Positions 1 through 10,093 of a DNA stretch of 64,000 bases are shown here, in pieces. The translations under genes were made by a program, and so were the position numbers. This DNA comes from Diplonema papillatum (taxonomy: Eukaryota > Euglenozoa > Diplonemea > Diplonemida > Diplonemidae): contig JAPJBO010000476.1 of NCBI GenBank assembly GCA_030068145.1, positions 108,216-172,215 of the forward strand, read 5' to 3'. Under the pieces are notes generated by a model, which was given only the letters and a program-made list of their open reading frames with translations, made no database searches and was not told the DNA's origin. Numbering within the stretch: the stretch's first letter is position 1; each line of letters starts with the position of its first letter.

Positions 1-999
1 GGCCGCTCCTGGTCCAGGAACGTGACGGTCAACCACAGCTTGCATAGCTTGAGTCGGAGGCATCACAGTGCCACAACCCCGTCCGCTCTGCCCTGTGACT
101 GACCGTCTTGACGAGCTTGTGTTCAGCGCGAGCGTCAAGCCCCAAGGTGCGCACCTTGATGCTTTAGTTCGGGAAATCGGCAGCCACTTGACCCGTAGGC
201 CCAGTACCTCCGAGCATGGCTTCGTGTAGCAGGCTTTCCCTGGTACCCTTTCAGCACCGCGGTGCAAATAGAAAACAGGGAGCCATTCCATCAAGGTTTC
301 ATACCTACTTTCGGAGCTGCGCACTCCTTTTTCCATTTTTGCAGTCCTTTTCTATACAACATCTTTTTCGAAGAGGACTTGCTGCCAGCATCAATCCTGC
401 ATGGGAAGCAGTGTTCTGTCTAAACACTGAGGATGTAGCTTGTCACAGCCAAGGCCACCCGTGCTACTAGAGCACGGGCAAGTCCGTCGCGGGGAAATAG
501 CCCCTACAACCGTGTCTGACAACAATCAGCAAAACTCAGGGCCCCCGCCCTTGTTTGCGTTGACTTGTCTTCTTTTTACGGGGAAAATCTTAGTTCGGCT
601 GAGATGTGCCGCCTGTGTAAAGACATCCACAGCTGTTGCGGCACTCGTACAGCTACACCCCGGACTTCAGCAGCCGTATACTAAGTCAATGCGAGAGTGA
701 AACAGTGCGGGAGTGCCACTCCCGCATTGAGGGAGTGAGACCGACCGCACAAACGACCGCAAAACCACTCCCGCAATCCGGAGTGGGAGTCCGGTGTGTA
801 TACACCGATACACCGCAAGATTAAGGTGAAAAACACAAGGTCTTGAGCCGGTCACACAGGATCCAAAAAGGAGCGTGCTGGAAACTCAAAGCCAACTGGT
901 GAACGTGGCAAGTGGGATACCTAGCTTCAGACGCTCCCACTTTAAGCCCCATGCATTATAACAACCACCCACTCACATACACTCCGGCAGGAATGGAAG
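1..999. other. 5' non-coding region of window
   Basis: No open reading frame here looks like a gene. It holds a perfect short palindrome at 706-726. At about 860-960 a stretch (AACTCAAAGCC.ACTGGTGAACGTG.CAAGTGGG, then ACTTTAAGCCC) is repeated at about 12310-12440. Because the first copy ends just upstream of a start codon at 1000, it may be a 5' flanking or promoter-associated sequence, but it may also be only an interspersed repeat. Confidence 0.5.
706..726. repeat. 21-bp perfect hairpin palindrome
   Basis: TGCGGGAGTG at 706-715 is followed by one base and then its exact reverse complement at 717-726. The same words (ACTCCCGCA, GGAGTGGGAGT) recur at 766-792, so a larger fold-back is possible. 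It may be a distant relative of the fold-back element family seen elsewhere in the window. Confidence 0.7.
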
Positions 1000-1932
1000 A
1001 TGTTCGAAGAGCACGAATCGCAAAGGATCCAGCGCATCGTGCAGCGATACGCTTCGAAGGAGGCCATCGGGCCTGCGTCTGGGCAACCAGCATTACCAGC
1101 ACCGGCCGACCAGCCGGCGAACGACTACGAACCCGCGGCGCAGGCAGAGGCGGCAGACTCCGGAGAAGCCCCAGCGGCAGCCCCTGCCGCTGCGGACGAA
1201 GCGAAGGGCAACAAGCCCGGGCGCAAGAAGAAGTCGCGGGCGGCCGTCCAGCGGGAGCGGGAGCGGCGCTTCAAGGAAAAAGTCGAGAAGCGAGAGGTCG
1301 CTGCGTACGCGGCCCGCCTGCGGGGCAGCGAAGCGGACGCCACGATAGAGGAGGCCCACCGGGACTCGAAGGGCGAGCTCGACAAGGCGCGGCACAAGCT
1401 GCTGTGGGGCACGCTGCCGCCGGGCAGGGAAGTCCTCGAGTACCAGGCACACAGCTTGGGGACCCAGGGGTTCCGCGGGTGGAGCTGGCGTCGCCCAGTG
1501 TACTACGTGCCTGCAATTCCTTGGAGGAGCCGCAAGGGAGGCGCGTCGGGGGCGTGGCCGTACACCGTCGACGACCTTGAGCTGCCGATGGATTGGGAGG
1601 AGAACTACGAGCACTTCCCCTACTACAAGCGGCAGCAGCTCTGGGAGGACAAGAACCTCGACTCCGCGCTACCCAGCACCGACAGAGACTGGCCCAGCCG
1701 CGAGCAGGAGTTCCTCGACGTGTACCTGTCGAAGCACGACTACGTGCACCCCGGCAACTGGGACGTGAAGCTGGGCCGCGAAAAGCCTTCCAAGTACAAG
1801 ACCCTGCGCTCCAGCATCTTTGAGGACAAGTTCTACATGAGCCCGTACGAGAATCCGGATTTCGACCGCTTCATGCACGATCCCACCAGCGTGCCGTCAC
1901 ACAAGCTCGGCATGGATCTACTCGGCTTTTAA
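1000..1932 (+). CDS. Unrecognised charged protein, 310 aa
   Basis: One open exon from ATG 1000 to TAA 1932. I do not recognise the family. The first 130 residues are low-complexity and charged: an Ala/Pro/Glu stretch (about 25-70), a basic run GRKKKSR and a long Arg/Glu/Lys-rich helical segment. The remaining 180 residues are rich in Trp, Tyr, Asp and Pro (for example VYYVPAIPW, HPGNWDVKLG, MSPYENPDFDRFMHDP) and look like an ordered domain. Coding potential is supported because three downstream partial copies keep blocks of the C-terminal amino-acid sequence while acquiring stops and deletions. No signal peptide or membrane segment is visible. A mitochondrial or RNP subunit would fit the composition, but that is a guess. 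Confidence 0.7.
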   Translation: MFEEHESQRIQRIVQRYASKEAIGPASGQPALPAPADQPANDYEPAAQAEAADSGEAPAAAPAAADEAKGNKPGRKKKSRAAVQRERERRFKEKVEKREVAAYAARLRGSEADATIEEAHRDSKGELDKARHKLLWGTLPPGREVLEYQAHSLGTQGFRGWSWRRPVYYVPAIPWRSRKGGASGAWPYTVDDLELPMDWEENYEHFPYYKRQQLWEDKNLDSALPSTDRDWPSREQEFLDVYLSKHDYVHPGNWDVKLGREKPSKYKTLRSSIFEDKFYMSPYENPDFDRFMHDPTSVPSHKLGMDLLGF

Positions 1933-1997
1933 AGCAGGATTGATCACGTCTGTTATCGACTCCACAGCTGCAGCTGGACAACGAACAGCTACGAGGA

Positions 1998-2327
1998 GAA
2001 CTACGAACAGACTTCCCGCACTACAAGCGACAGCAGCTCTGGGAGGACAAGAACCTTGACTCCGCGCTGTCGAAGCACGACTACGCGCACCCCGGCAACT
2101 GGGACGTGAAGCTGAAGCCTTCCACGTAAAAGACCCTGCGCTCCAGCATCTTCGAGGACAACTACATGAGCCCGTACGAGAATCCGGATTTCGACCGCTT
2201 CATGCACGATCCCAAGCCAGCGTGCCGTCACACAAGCTCAGCATGGATCTACTCGGCTTCTAAAGCAGGATTGATCACGTCTGTTATCGACTCCACAGCT
2301 GCAGCTGGACAACGAACAGCTACAAGG
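1998..2327 (+). pseudogene. Decayed copy 2 of the 3' end of the 1000-1932 gene
   Basis: It repeats the last 330 bp of the gene, from the DFPHYKRQQLWED-like segment to the LLGF end. It lacks the block encoding the PSTDRDWPSREQEF segment, and a Tyr codon has become TAA in KPST(Y)K. A spacer of about 70 bp (AGCAGGATTGATCACG...ACAACGAACAGCTAC) separates the copies. Confidence 0.85.
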
Positions 2328-2735
2328 AGAACTACGAACAGACTTCCCGCACTACAAGCGACAGCAGCTCTGAGAGGACAAGAACCTCGACTCCGCGCTG
2401 CCCAGCACCGACAGAGACTGGCCCAGCCGCGAGCAGGAGTTCCTCGACGTGTACCTGTCGAAGCACGACTACGTGCACCCCGGCAACTGGGACGTGAAGC
2501 TGGGCTGCGACAAGCCTTCCAAGTAAAAGACCCTGCGCTCCAGCATCTTCGAGGACAAGTTCTACATGAGCCCGTACGAGAATCCGGATTTCGACCGCTT
2601 CATGCACGATCCCAAGCCAGCGTGCCGTCACACAAGCTCAGCATGGATCTACTCGGCTTCTAACGCAGGATTGATCACGTCTGTTATCGACTCCACAGCT
2701 ACAGCTGGACAACGAACAGCTACCGATGCACTTGG
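2328..2735 (+). pseudogene. Decayed copy 3 of the 3' end of the 1000-1932 gene
   Basis: This is the most complete of the tandem copies. It retains the PSTDRDW block that copy 2 lost, but has the same TAC-to-TAA change at KPSK(Y), which suggests copies 2 and 3 descend from one another rather than independently from the gene. The frame is also broken at the start of the copy. Confidence 0.85.
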
Positions 2736-3030
2736 GAGAACTACGAACAGACTTCCCGCACAACAAGCGACAGCAGCTCTGGGAGGACAAGAACCTAAGA
2801 ACCTTGACTCCGCTCTGTCGAAGCACGACTACGTGCACCCCGGCAACTGGGACGTGAAGCTAGGCCGCGACAAGCCTTCCAAGTACAAGACCCTGCGCTC
2901 CAGCATCTTCGAGGACAGTTCTACTTACGAGAACCCGGATTGCGACCGCTTCATGCACGATCCCACCAGCGTGCCGTCAAACAAACTCGGCATGGATCTA
3001 CTCGGCTTCTAAAGCAGGATTGATCACGCC
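2736..3030 (+). pseudogene. Decayed copy 4 of the 3' end of the 1000-1932 gene
   Basis: It lacks the PSTDRDW block like copy 2 but keeps the TAC Tyr codon like the parent, with a short deletion in the KFYMSPYEN segment. The mosaic of shared changes suggests unequal exchange or gene conversion among the copies. Confidence 0.8.
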
Positions 3031-3714
3031 ATCGGCTCCACAGTCACGGCCGGACAACGAACAGCTGCGATGCTGGCAAGTAGACCTGAGACCAGGACTT
3101 TTGACACCGGCCCGCCTATCCAGCGCCCGGTCACGTCAGCACGGCTCAGAGGTTTCTGAATGCGTGCCGCTCACGGGCTTCGTTTTCTTTTGCAGCTTGG
3201 CCACCCGCGTGTGCGCATTGGCCGTGCTCCCCGGAAATACTCCAGGGGCTGCCTTGTGCTTACTTCGAAGGAGGCTAGAGAGGGAGGAACAATACTACTA
3301 CAAAGTGGGTCTTGTTTGTCGAACGCTTTACGCTACTACTAAACCCAGGTTTTCAGGGGTTCGTGTGAGCTACAGCACGATTGCCTCCTTTTGAGATTTT
3401 GCAACTGGGCAGCCTCCTCGGGTGTTTTCACTCGCTTCGTAGGAGCGTATCCAACAAAAATAACGCTAAAAAAAGATGACCGGCTTTCGACATCCTTTCT
3501 TCGCTATGTACACGGTGCTGCCCCCGCAGCGTGCGTTCCGTGCTCTCATCACCTGCCGCAAAAAAAAAAAAAAAAAAAAATACGTCCCACGGGATCGTCG
3601 GAAACACAAAAAACCACCCTATTTTTTTCCGTTATTCGGGCTCGTTCCGTCTATCCGGCCGCAAGAAGTGCAGCGAAGCCAAGGCTGAAGGCACGCGCAT
3701 GCGTAGTCCGGTGC
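3031..3714. other. Non-coding, with A21 tract
   Basis: No supported gene. An uninterrupted run of 21 A lies at 3560-3580. It could be a poly(A) relic of a retrotransposed sequence, but I see no processed copy attached to it. Confidence 0.5.
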
Positions 3715-3802
3715 CCCGCCGGCTCAGCTTCGCCGCGAAAGACGCGATCTGCAACGCATGTACAGAACACTTCGGCTGCTGTCGAGCCCGCCCGGTATAC
3801 GG
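3715..3802 (+). pseudogene. Short fragment of the SELENBP1-like exon 1
   Basis: The stretch GCCGGCTCAGCTTCGC...ATCTGCAACGCATGTACAGAACACTTCGGCTGCTG...GAGCCC aligns with 4980-5063 of the intact gene (KTVDLHPYTEPFGCC region). It is about 85 bp long with several indels and no usable frame, and is the farthest-upstream echo of that gene. Confidence 0.75.
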
Positions 3803-3990
3803 TGTAGCCGTGTTGTGTGTAAGGCTTCGTGGGGGCACCTCATCACAATAGGCGCAAACTTTCTCGACAGTGATTGGACAGTCGGGATGCCGGGGGCGGG
3901 TCTCAAGGAAGAAGAGAAAATTAAAGCAAGACCTGCCCCCTGCGCCTGCTGTCTCCGGCTGCTTCGGCAGACGACACATACTACTATTAC
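3803..3990 (+). repeat. Interspersed repeat, copy 1 (partner 47560-47760)
   Basis: About 188 bp, from TGTAGCCGTGTTGT through GATTGGACAGTCGGGAT and CAAGACCTGCCCCCTGCGCC to GACACATACTACTA, nearly identical to 47560-47760. In the partner the similarity is followed by TTTGGAGCGCGGGACACTGTAC, which recurs at 21247-21270. No terminal repeats or coding content were recognised. Confidence 0.85.
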
Positions 3991-4257
3991 GACTACTCAA
4001 TGGCTGTGGGGCGAGGTACCAAGGAAAGCTACGAGCCAAGCTTCACGTGTTCGGCGGTACTGCATCATCTCCACTTCGGCCTTCAATGTTCTCCATTGAA
4101 TATTCGCTACTATATACAACCAAGATCTGCACTCATCCACGCTCCATCGAGGCTCACGCCAACGACTTCGCGGCGTGGACCACGTACTTCTTCTTCTTCA
4201 ATGGCTGTTCTCGCAGTATTGACACTCTGAAGGAATAAATTGCCAATCAACACGTAC

Positions 4258-4545
4258 AAGGCAGGGGGGGAGGCGACGATGCCGGTGTGCATCCCTCTGT
4301 GCCCCACGCGCAAAGACGCGAAATGCAAGCTGCTGGTGGCGGATCAGGAGACCGGCCAAGCGATTGCGACCTGCTCTCTGGCCGGCAGAGCAGGCGACGA
4401 AGTGAAGTACGCAGCCTTCACCCCCGGTTACGTGGTGGTGCTGGGGCTGCTGAAGCACGTGGCGTACGTTGTTCGGCGCCGTCGGCTCAACCCATTTACA
4501 GAACCCCTTCGGCTGCTGCACGATCGAGCCCACCGGCGACTAAAT
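4258..4545 (+). pseudogene. Truncated copy of SELENBP1-like 5' exon
   Basis: It matches 4765-5070 of the intact gene, starting at the same ATG context and encoding MPVCIPLC.TRKDA.CKLLVA. The similarity runs through YVVVLGLLKHVAYVV, loses about 20 bp and then ends in the TEPFGCC region out of frame. The flanking AACACGTACAAGGCAGGGG upstream is also shared, so the duplication includes 5' flanking DNA. Divergence is modest, so the copy is fairly recent. Confidence 0.85.
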
Positions 4546-4779
4546 TTTTGTGTTGAAAGTGCACATAAGTCGATCTTTGAGTGCGTGAGCCCTTCCGAAG
4601 AAAGGTCCATCACACTTGTGTTGAAAGTGCAGAGCGTCTGTTGTTGAGCCTGTGTTTTTTGAAACGTCTTTCTGCTGAGAAGAACACGTGGCTGTTCTCG
4701 CAATATTGACACTCTTTGGAGGAAGGAATTCCCAATAACAACACGTACAAGGCAGGGGAGAGGGTGTGGGGTGGCGAAG
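4546..4779. other. 5' flank of the SELENBP1-like gene
   Basis: It contains GCTGTTCTCGCA.TATTGACACTCT at about 4690-4712, also present at 4203-4229 ahead of the truncated copy. The shared flank may include the promoter or 5' UTR of the gene. Confidence 0.5.
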
Positions 4780-6807
4780 ATGCCAGTGTGCATCCCTCTG
4801 TGCTCCACGCGCAAAGACGCGGAATGCAAGCTGCTGGTGGCGGATCTGGAGACCGGCCAAGCGATTGCGACCTGCTCTCTGGCCGGCAGCGAGGACGACG
4901 AAGTGAAGTACGCAGCCTACACCCCCGGTTACGTGGTGGTGCTGGGGCTGCTGAAGCACGTGGCGTACGTAGTTAAGTGCGCCGCCGGCTCAGCTTCGCT
5001 GCACAAGACGGTCGATCTGCACCCATATACAGAACCCTTCGGCTGCTGCACGGTCGAGCCCACCGGGCAAGTGCTCGTCTCGTGTCGAAGCTCCGGCAGC
5101 TCGCAATCCGCCTCTCTTGTAGCATTGGATCCTTCGGCCGACTTCGCGGTCAGCAGCGTCTGCGGCTTTGAAGGCGTGCAATGGTCCGGCGGCGTGTCCG
5201 CCGACGCCCACGCGCATTGGGCCGTGTGCACCGCCTTCAGCTCGGGAGCTGGGTGGCCTCTGGGGTACCAGCCCGCCCACACAGCCGAAGGGAAGTACGG
5301 CGAGACACTCTCCGTCTGGAACCTCAAGGAACGAAAAGTAGTAGCCTCCGTTGAGCTCGGCATCGAAGGAACGTCGCCTGTTGCGGTGTGCCTCCGCCGC
5401 TTTTCTTTTTGTGGTAAAGCAATGAACAATGCATGCTAGTTGGTACTGAAAATTAGTAGTCATGAAACACAACCTTGGCTGTAGTTAAAGTGTGTACTCA
5501 TGCCTACGTCCCGCATACCACCCGCCTCCCAGCCTCAGTGGTCAACCGGAGACCCTAAAGCACCGAACCTCCAAACCACAATAAACGCTAGAAACTTGCC
5601 GAAGCAGGTGAGTGGCGTGAAAGACCCCTGAAAGGACCCTGAAAGACCCCTCTTTTGCCGAAAAACTGTCTCATTCAAACCGGATCGACTCGATCGATAA
5701 TGGTCAGCAAGCCAAGCATCGTCGAATCGAGAGTCGAACAGCAATCTGGGAGATTAAGGTTTGAATTCTTTCGCCCAAACCACCACAGACTTGCGTCCTC
5801 CGCCGGCCCAAACGCGTGGCTGGATACGTTGCTTGCTGCCTGCCCACGACCGTGTTTTACTTCGCCGACGAAGGCGAGGCGGCCCTGCGAGTGGAGAAAG
5901 TCATCGACGTCCCTGCCGCAAACAGCGACCGGGGCCGGGTTCCCGGCATGCTCACAGCCCTCGAGCTTTCCCCCGACGATCGGTTCCTGTTCATGGTGTG
6001 CACGCCTGGGGTCTCCCTGCTTCCCTCCCTTCTTTTCAGTACCAACGTTCTAGCGAGGGTTGCTTTTCAATGTGTTGTGCAGACTAAAAACGCTTGATCA
6101 GAATCTCTCACCTGAAAATGACACAGGGTAAATACAAGTGGGAAAACGATCAACCGACACGCACACACAAAACGAAGCGCCTGTCTTTTTTCATGGCTTG
6201 ACGCTGTCTCTAGTCCACGTTTGGTGTTTAGACGTAACACATGGGGCAGGTCTTCAAGTCTGCCTAAACATCATGCGTGCACTGAATGCAGCCTTCGGTT
6301 TGCCTAAACACACCAAACGTGCGCTAGAGTCAGCCTTCGAATTTTCCTAAACATCTAACGTGCACTGAAGGCAGCCTTCAAGGTTGCCTGACATCAAACG
6401 TGCAATGGATGCCGCCTTAGGGATCGCCCAAAACATCAAATTATCCTTTTCTCCTTCAGTCCACGTGGCTCCACGGTGACATCCGGCAGTACGATGTGGC
6501 GACCCCAAACCGACCCATCCTGGTCGGGCGCTTGGTTGTCGGAGGTTTCGTGAATGGAAGTACGTACGGCCCGTCGGCTATGGCACTACGCGTAGACGAT
6601 TCGAAAGAAGCGCCCGACGTGACGCTGTACGTATCGACGTGCTTTTTGAAGGCGTGGAACTCGCAGTACTACGGCTCGCCGGAGAGCCCTGTCCTTCGCG
6701 TTTCGGTCGATGCGCATCGTGGCGGCCTGAAACTGGACGATGCGTTCTCTGCTGGCCAGCCGGAGCACCTTGCGATGAGCGTGTTGTGCATGCCTGACAA
6801 CGCGTGA
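4780..6807 (+). CDS. SELENBP1: Selenium-binding protein 1 / methanethiol oxidase-like, 3 exons
   Basis: Exons 4780-5385, 5789-5995 and 6460-6807, all phase 0, give about 386 aa. The family is a seven-bladed beta-propeller enzyme that oxidises methanethiol to formaldehyde, hydrogen peroxide and sulfide. Family hallmarks in order: KYGETLSVWNLKERKVV in exon 1 (LYGSHLYVWDW in animals), VEKVIDVP...LSPDDRFLF in exon 2, and WLHGDIRQYDVATPNRP with the late VDAHRGGLKLDD segment in exon 3. The segment joined across intron 2 matches DDRFLYFSNWLHGDLRQYD of the animal protein, which confirms the splice. It is shorter than the usual 470 aa, mainly at the N terminus, so an upstream exon may be missing or the start lies elsewhere. 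Both introns contain repeats shared with introns of other genes here. Confidence 0.85.
5427..5620 (+). repeat. Intron repeat family A in SELENBP1 intron 1
   Basis: It begins AACAATGCATGCTAGTTGG and TACTGAAAATTAGTAG and ends AAACTTGCCGAAGCAGGTGAGT. Related sequence lies in the DENN intron, PDZ intron 2 and DPM1 intron 3. CAG|GTGAGT is at 5605-5613. Confidence 0.7.
6058..6196 (+). repeat. Intron repeat family B in SELENBP1 intron 2
   Basis: Signature words: GTGCAGACTAAAAA, ACACAGGGTAAATACAAG, AAAACGATCAACCG and AACGAAGCGCCTGTCTTTTTT. The same order is found in the DENN intron (plus) and the ADP-ribosyltransferase intron (minus), with a partial copy in PDZ intron 1 (minus). Confidence 0.8.
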
Positions 6808-6811
6808 TCCC

Positions 6812-7160
6812 TCACCTTCTCGCCTTCGACGTGCTTTTCTTCTGAAGACGTCGAACGCGCCAGACCTGTCCTTCGTGTCCCGGCCGATGCATGCCGTGGC
6901 GGCCTCAAACCGGACGATGGCTTCGTACCACATTCCTGCACCGTCAAGAGGGAGGCGGAAGTGAAGCTATACGTGTAGACGTGCTTTCTGAAGAGATGTC
7001 GAACTCGTCAGACGGACCTGTTCTTCGTGTCCCGGCCGATGCCGTGGCGGCCTCAAACAGAACGTGACACGCGTGTCTGAGGATGAGAACAACATGCGAC
7101 ACTACGTTCCTGCACCGTCAAGACGAGAGCTGGACGTGAAACAATACGTTGCCGACGGGC
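6812..7160 (+). pseudogene. Two to three decayed copies of the SELENBP1-like 3' end
   Basis: The stretches 6828-6930 and 6965-7060 each repeat the GTGCTTT.TGAAG...CCTGTCCTTCGTGTC.CGG.CGATGC...GTGGCGGCCT.AAAC core of exon 3 (6640-6745), with a shorter third trace to 7160. Each copy has indels and no open frame. They mirror the 5' echoes upstream of the same gene. Confidence 0.8.
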
Positions 7161-7260
7161 TTTGCAGGCGGGACTCTGCGTGCTCTGTGCGCAGTTTTTC
7201 GCCTCAGCGGATATCCCGGCGCAAAGCAAACCCTTCCTCTCAGCCCCACCGATCGCTTGT

Positions 7261-7445
7261 GCACGGTACGGCGTCCAGCCTCAAAAGCTCTAGCTAAAGC
7301 TGGAGTTAGTAAACAAGCGCGTCGCACCCGCTTTTCCGATGCGCATTTCCACGAGTTTTGGTCGTAGCACGCCCGCTTTTCGGGTGTATTTCGGACACGA
7401 AATACCTTCTTTCACTCCAGTGCCGCTGGACTCCGCCGTGTGTGC
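7261..7445. mobile_element. Fold-back MITE, expanded copy
   Basis: The outer ends CACGGTACGGCGTCCAGCCT and GCTGGACTCCGCCGTGTG are imperfect inverted repeats. The inner terminal words are AAGCTGGAGTTAG on the left and TCACTCCAG on the right, with internal CGCACCCGCTTTTCCG and GCCCGCTTTTCGGGTG arms. It is longer than the canonical 8080-8204 copy. No coding capacity. Confidence 0.7.
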
Positions 7446-8079
7446 ACGGAGTGGCACTCGCCGCTCCGTTGCCAAGCTCGTTTGGGCGCTCGCCCGCTTG
7501 CCCACAGGGAAAGGTTCACAACGCATGCCTTGGCTTTGCGATACTAGCTCGCGACCCAACTGTAGGTGGACCGCTAGAGCATCAACCATGTTTCTTTTTG
7601 CGACCTGCTTTTGTACAAGATGCTTGAGGAGTTTGCCATGTTGAAAAATCTCAATGGAGGCGTGGTGCTCATCAGCATGCCGGTGGCTCCCCGCGATTGC
7701 AACGTTGTAGTCGGACACAATGGCGGCCGCTAGCGTCCGTCAAGAGCATGTGTGGCACAGCCGGGTCTTAAAGGGAGATGAGAGGCAGTAGGTTCTAAGG
7801 TGTGAGAGTGTCCCCATGAGGAGGAAGCCTGCAGCATGTATCCTGCACGATGCTGTTGTTGTGGGGGTATGGTCCTTTGGCATACCACGGACACAACAAG
7901 AACCTGAAAGTCCTGGAAAAAATTGAAACCAGTTAAAACCCAAAAGAATACAAGCTCCCAGCTCAAGAATCAAACACACTCAACAAGTTTCAAGGCTTCT
8001 GACCCCTGGGTGGGGGAGGGCAGTTTGCTTCCGAAATCCTGTTGTTTGTTCCCGTAGCACACGCGTGGGGGGGATAAAG
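7446..8079. other. Non-coding with interspersed repeat
   Basis: No gene seen. About 7708-7795 (CGCTAGCGTC.GTCAAGAGCATG, then TTAAAGG.GAGATGAGAGGCA) is an inverted match to 22205-22300. The stretch 7880-8079 is the upstream part of a tandem duplication whose second copy is 8610-8824. Confidence 0.7.
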
Positions 8080-8204
8080 CCACGTGCCCGGTGAGGTCTA
8101 ACCTCACAAGCTGGAGTTAGAGAGGGTGTCGAGTCACACCCGAAAATCGGGTGTGGCACTCGCTTCTTCAACTCCAGCTTCTGAGGCTAGACTCCACCGT
8201 GTGG
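8080..8204. mobile_element. Fold-back MITE, canonical copy
   Basis: About 125 bp. Terminal inverted repeats of 23 bp at 8096-8118 and 8170-8192 (core AAGCTGGAGTT / AACTCCAGCTT) differ at two positions, and weaker pairing extends outward to CCACGTG...GTGTGG. The centre is the palindrome TCACACCCGAAAATCGGGTG, so the element can fold into one long hairpin. No open frame, as expected for a non-autonomous element. A second copy sits at 8825-8927 because the whole region is tandemly duplicated. Confidence 0.85.
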
Positions 8205-8600
8205 GGTGATGGCGGAGTCGGTCAGCGAACCCACACGGGAAACCGTCGAGCGCTGCTTCGATGAAATTGCACGAAGGATTGGTAGGGTGCGGCCAGAGAA
8301 AAAAGAGAGATTTGCAATGCGAATCGTCTTTTTATCTTGCCTTAAATATGATGGTTCAACCACTCATTCCATTTCGTTCAATTCGACCAACATCGAGAGA
8401 CTCTGGGTGGATTCATCACTTTTTTCCAAATTCACATCCGGGTTTCTCCTGATCCAACCCCACTCTTTCGAGTGGAGCCAAACCAGGAGATAACCGTAGG
8501 AACCGGCCATAAGGCTCAAACCCTCGGAACAACAGGCGCGAACGGATTTGCAGAGCTCGCGTTCGTGGGCTGGGCCCTGGCCACCTCGTGGTGACACTCT
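8205..8600 (+). pseudogene. Truncated 5' copy of the EF-hand gene
   Basis: 8209-8270 is almost identical to the first 60 bp of the intact gene (MAESVSEPTRETVERCFD). The next 260 bp are unrelated, and a second short match (GGCGCGAACGG.TTTGCAGAGCTCGCG) reappears at 8534-8585. The copy was broken by an insertion or internal deletion. It belongs to a tandem duplication of roughly 720 bp that also carried the upstream MITE. Confidence 0.85.
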
Positions 8601-8824
8601 CACACCCCGCGCACTAGAACCGACCACTACCGCTACGAGAGCACGAAAATTCTGGATTCGGAAAAATGGAAACCATTCAAACCACAACCCCAAGTTCGCA
8701 GCTCACTAATTCCAAAAAAACAAGATTCAAGGCTCCTCAACCCTGGGTGGTGGGGGAGGGTAGATTGCTTCCGGAATCCTGCTTTTTTTTATGCCCTCGC
8801 ACACACGCGTGGGGGAGATAAAAG

Positions 8825-8927
8825 CCACGTGCACGGTGAAGTCGAACCTAGTAAGAGAGGGTGTCGAGTCACATCTCCAACTCCCGCTTCTTCAACTCCA
8901 GCTTCTGAGGCTGGACTCTACCGTGTG
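8825..8927. mobile_element. Fold-back MITE abutting the EF-hand start codon
   Basis: A second, partly eroded copy of the 8080-8204 element. The right arm TTCAACTCCAGCTTCTGAGG is intact, while the left arm and centre are degenerate. Its right end GTGTGG lies 6 bp before the ATG at 8933, so it makes up the 5' UTR or core promoter position of that gene. Confidence 0.8.
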
Positions 8928-8932
8928 GGGTG

Positions 8933-9400
8933 ATGGCGGAGTCGGTCAGCGAACCCACACGGGAAACCGTCGAGCGCTGCTTCGATGACATTGCAGGCGC
9001 GAACGGGTTTGCAGAGCTCGCGTTCGTGGGCAGGGCCCTGGCCAAGATGGGACTGCCCCCGCTGAGCGACCACGAGCTCTTCGCCGCCACCGAAGGCAGC
9101 GACGAGACGGGGCTCGGCGAGATAAGCCTCGCCACGTTCACGCTGCTGGTCGCCACTTGCCGCCGCAGGCAAGACGCCGCCAACGCCGGCGACGACACCA
9201 CGGCTGCATCCTTCGTGTCAGTGGGGGGCCGCCCAGACCGTACGGGCTCGGTCTCGGTAGAGAAGTTGCGCCGCCTTTTCCATGAGCTTCGCATCCCGAT
9301 TAGCATCGGCGCCCTGCTCAATAGCTACGACACCGACAAGTCGGGCTACTTGGAGTATGACGAGTTCAGCGCAATGCTGTCAGATGACACGCGCACATGA
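8933..9400 (+). CDS. EF-hand calcium-binding protein, 155 aa
   Basis: Intronless ORF in calmodulin/centrin style. The last EF-hand is canonical, with loop DTDKSGYLEYDEF near residues 131-143. A preceding half (GRPDRTGSVSVEKLRRLFHE, about 100-119) is a degenerate loop lacking several acidic ligands. The N-terminal pair is recognisable only by helix pattern (ETVERCFDDIAG...FVGRALAKMGL...DHELFAA). One functional calcium site of four would suit an axonemal or cytoskeletal light chain, but the precise family is unknown. The start at 8933 is chosen because the upstream duplicate begins at the same codon. The gene has decayed copies on both sides. Confidence 0.8.
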   Translation: MAESVSEPTRETVERCFDDIAGANGFAELAFVGRALAKMGLPPLSDHELFAATEGSDETGLGEISLATFTLLVATCRRRQDAANAGDDTTAASFVSVGGRPDRTGSVSVEKLRRLFHELRIPISIGALLNSYDTDKSGYLEYDEFSAMLSDDTRT

Positions 9401-9892
9401 CACCACGACAAGCATTCCGGCACCATTGCGGAGCAACTTTTCGGTTTGCGCCGAAACTGGAAACCAAGCTCCGGAAATTCAGAAACGGTGGTCGGATCAC
9501 CTCCACAGTGCAATTCCTCAGATAAAAAACAGCCACAAAACAAGCCCTGGCGTTCGACTGCTCCCTGGTCGGTGGAGGCAGCCACTCCAGGTACGTCACC
9601 GTACAGACAATCCTGTGTGCAATCCGCTGCTAACCCCCCGCTTTGATAATTCAGATGACACGCGCACACGACGCCGCGACGAGCATCCCAGCACCATCGC
9701 GGAGCTTCCTTTCGATTTGGCACCTGTCCTGGTCGGAGGCATCCATCCAGGCACATCACCGTACAGACCATTCCGCGCGCATCCCGTTGCCAACACCGCC
9801 TGGCTCCCCTGGCTTTTTGCGAGGGGCCGAGTTCAGTACCATCCACAACGCGAAACGAGCTGCCGGGAGTCGTTCGTACGAGTTGTCGTATC
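9401..9892 (+). pseudogene. Decayed duplicate of the EF-hand gene 3' end and flank
   Basis: 9655-9795 repeats 9381-9610: GATGACACGCGCACA.GACGCC, AGCAT.CC.GCACCAT.GCGGAGC and ATCCAGGCACATCACCGTAC. The first copy covers the gene's last codons and 3' flank, the second lacks coding function. Confidence 0.7.
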
Positions 9893-10093
9893 TGATGGAG
9901 CAGAACCCAGGCCACCAGAAGCTAGCTATGGCCTATACTGCGCTGTACCCGACGCATCGCAGGAGCAAAGGGATAGCTGATTTCCCAGCATGCGCTTTCG
10001 GCTACCGGATGACGCCAGTGAAGGACTTCACACAAATCCAACGGACGCGGGCACAGCTAGCAGTTGGTCCCCGTGGAACCAGGGGATGGCTTC
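9893..10093 (+). repeat. ORF-preserving repeat, copy 1 (partner 51881-52085)
   Basis: About 190 bp, more than 90 percent identical by eye to 51889-52080. Both copies are open in the same frame (PGHQKLA.AYTALYPTH.RSKGIADFPACAFGYRMT.VKDF), and the frame in copy 1 stays open to 10488. This is more likely a fragment of a mobile-element or repeated gene than a gene of its own. The family is not recognised. Confidence 0.6.

Noticed and set aside
3560..3580. Poly(A) tail of a processed pseudogene
   Set aside because: No intron-less gene copy could be recognised immediately upstream.
3950..3992. U6 snRNA-like stretch (GCTTCGGCAG, ACATACTA; TTGGAGCG in the second copy at 47741-47770)
   Set aside because: It resembles the 5' end of U6, but the ACAGAGA box and the conserved centre that follows are absent, and the similarity is part of a longer interspersed repeat. 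Treated as chance or a distant relic.
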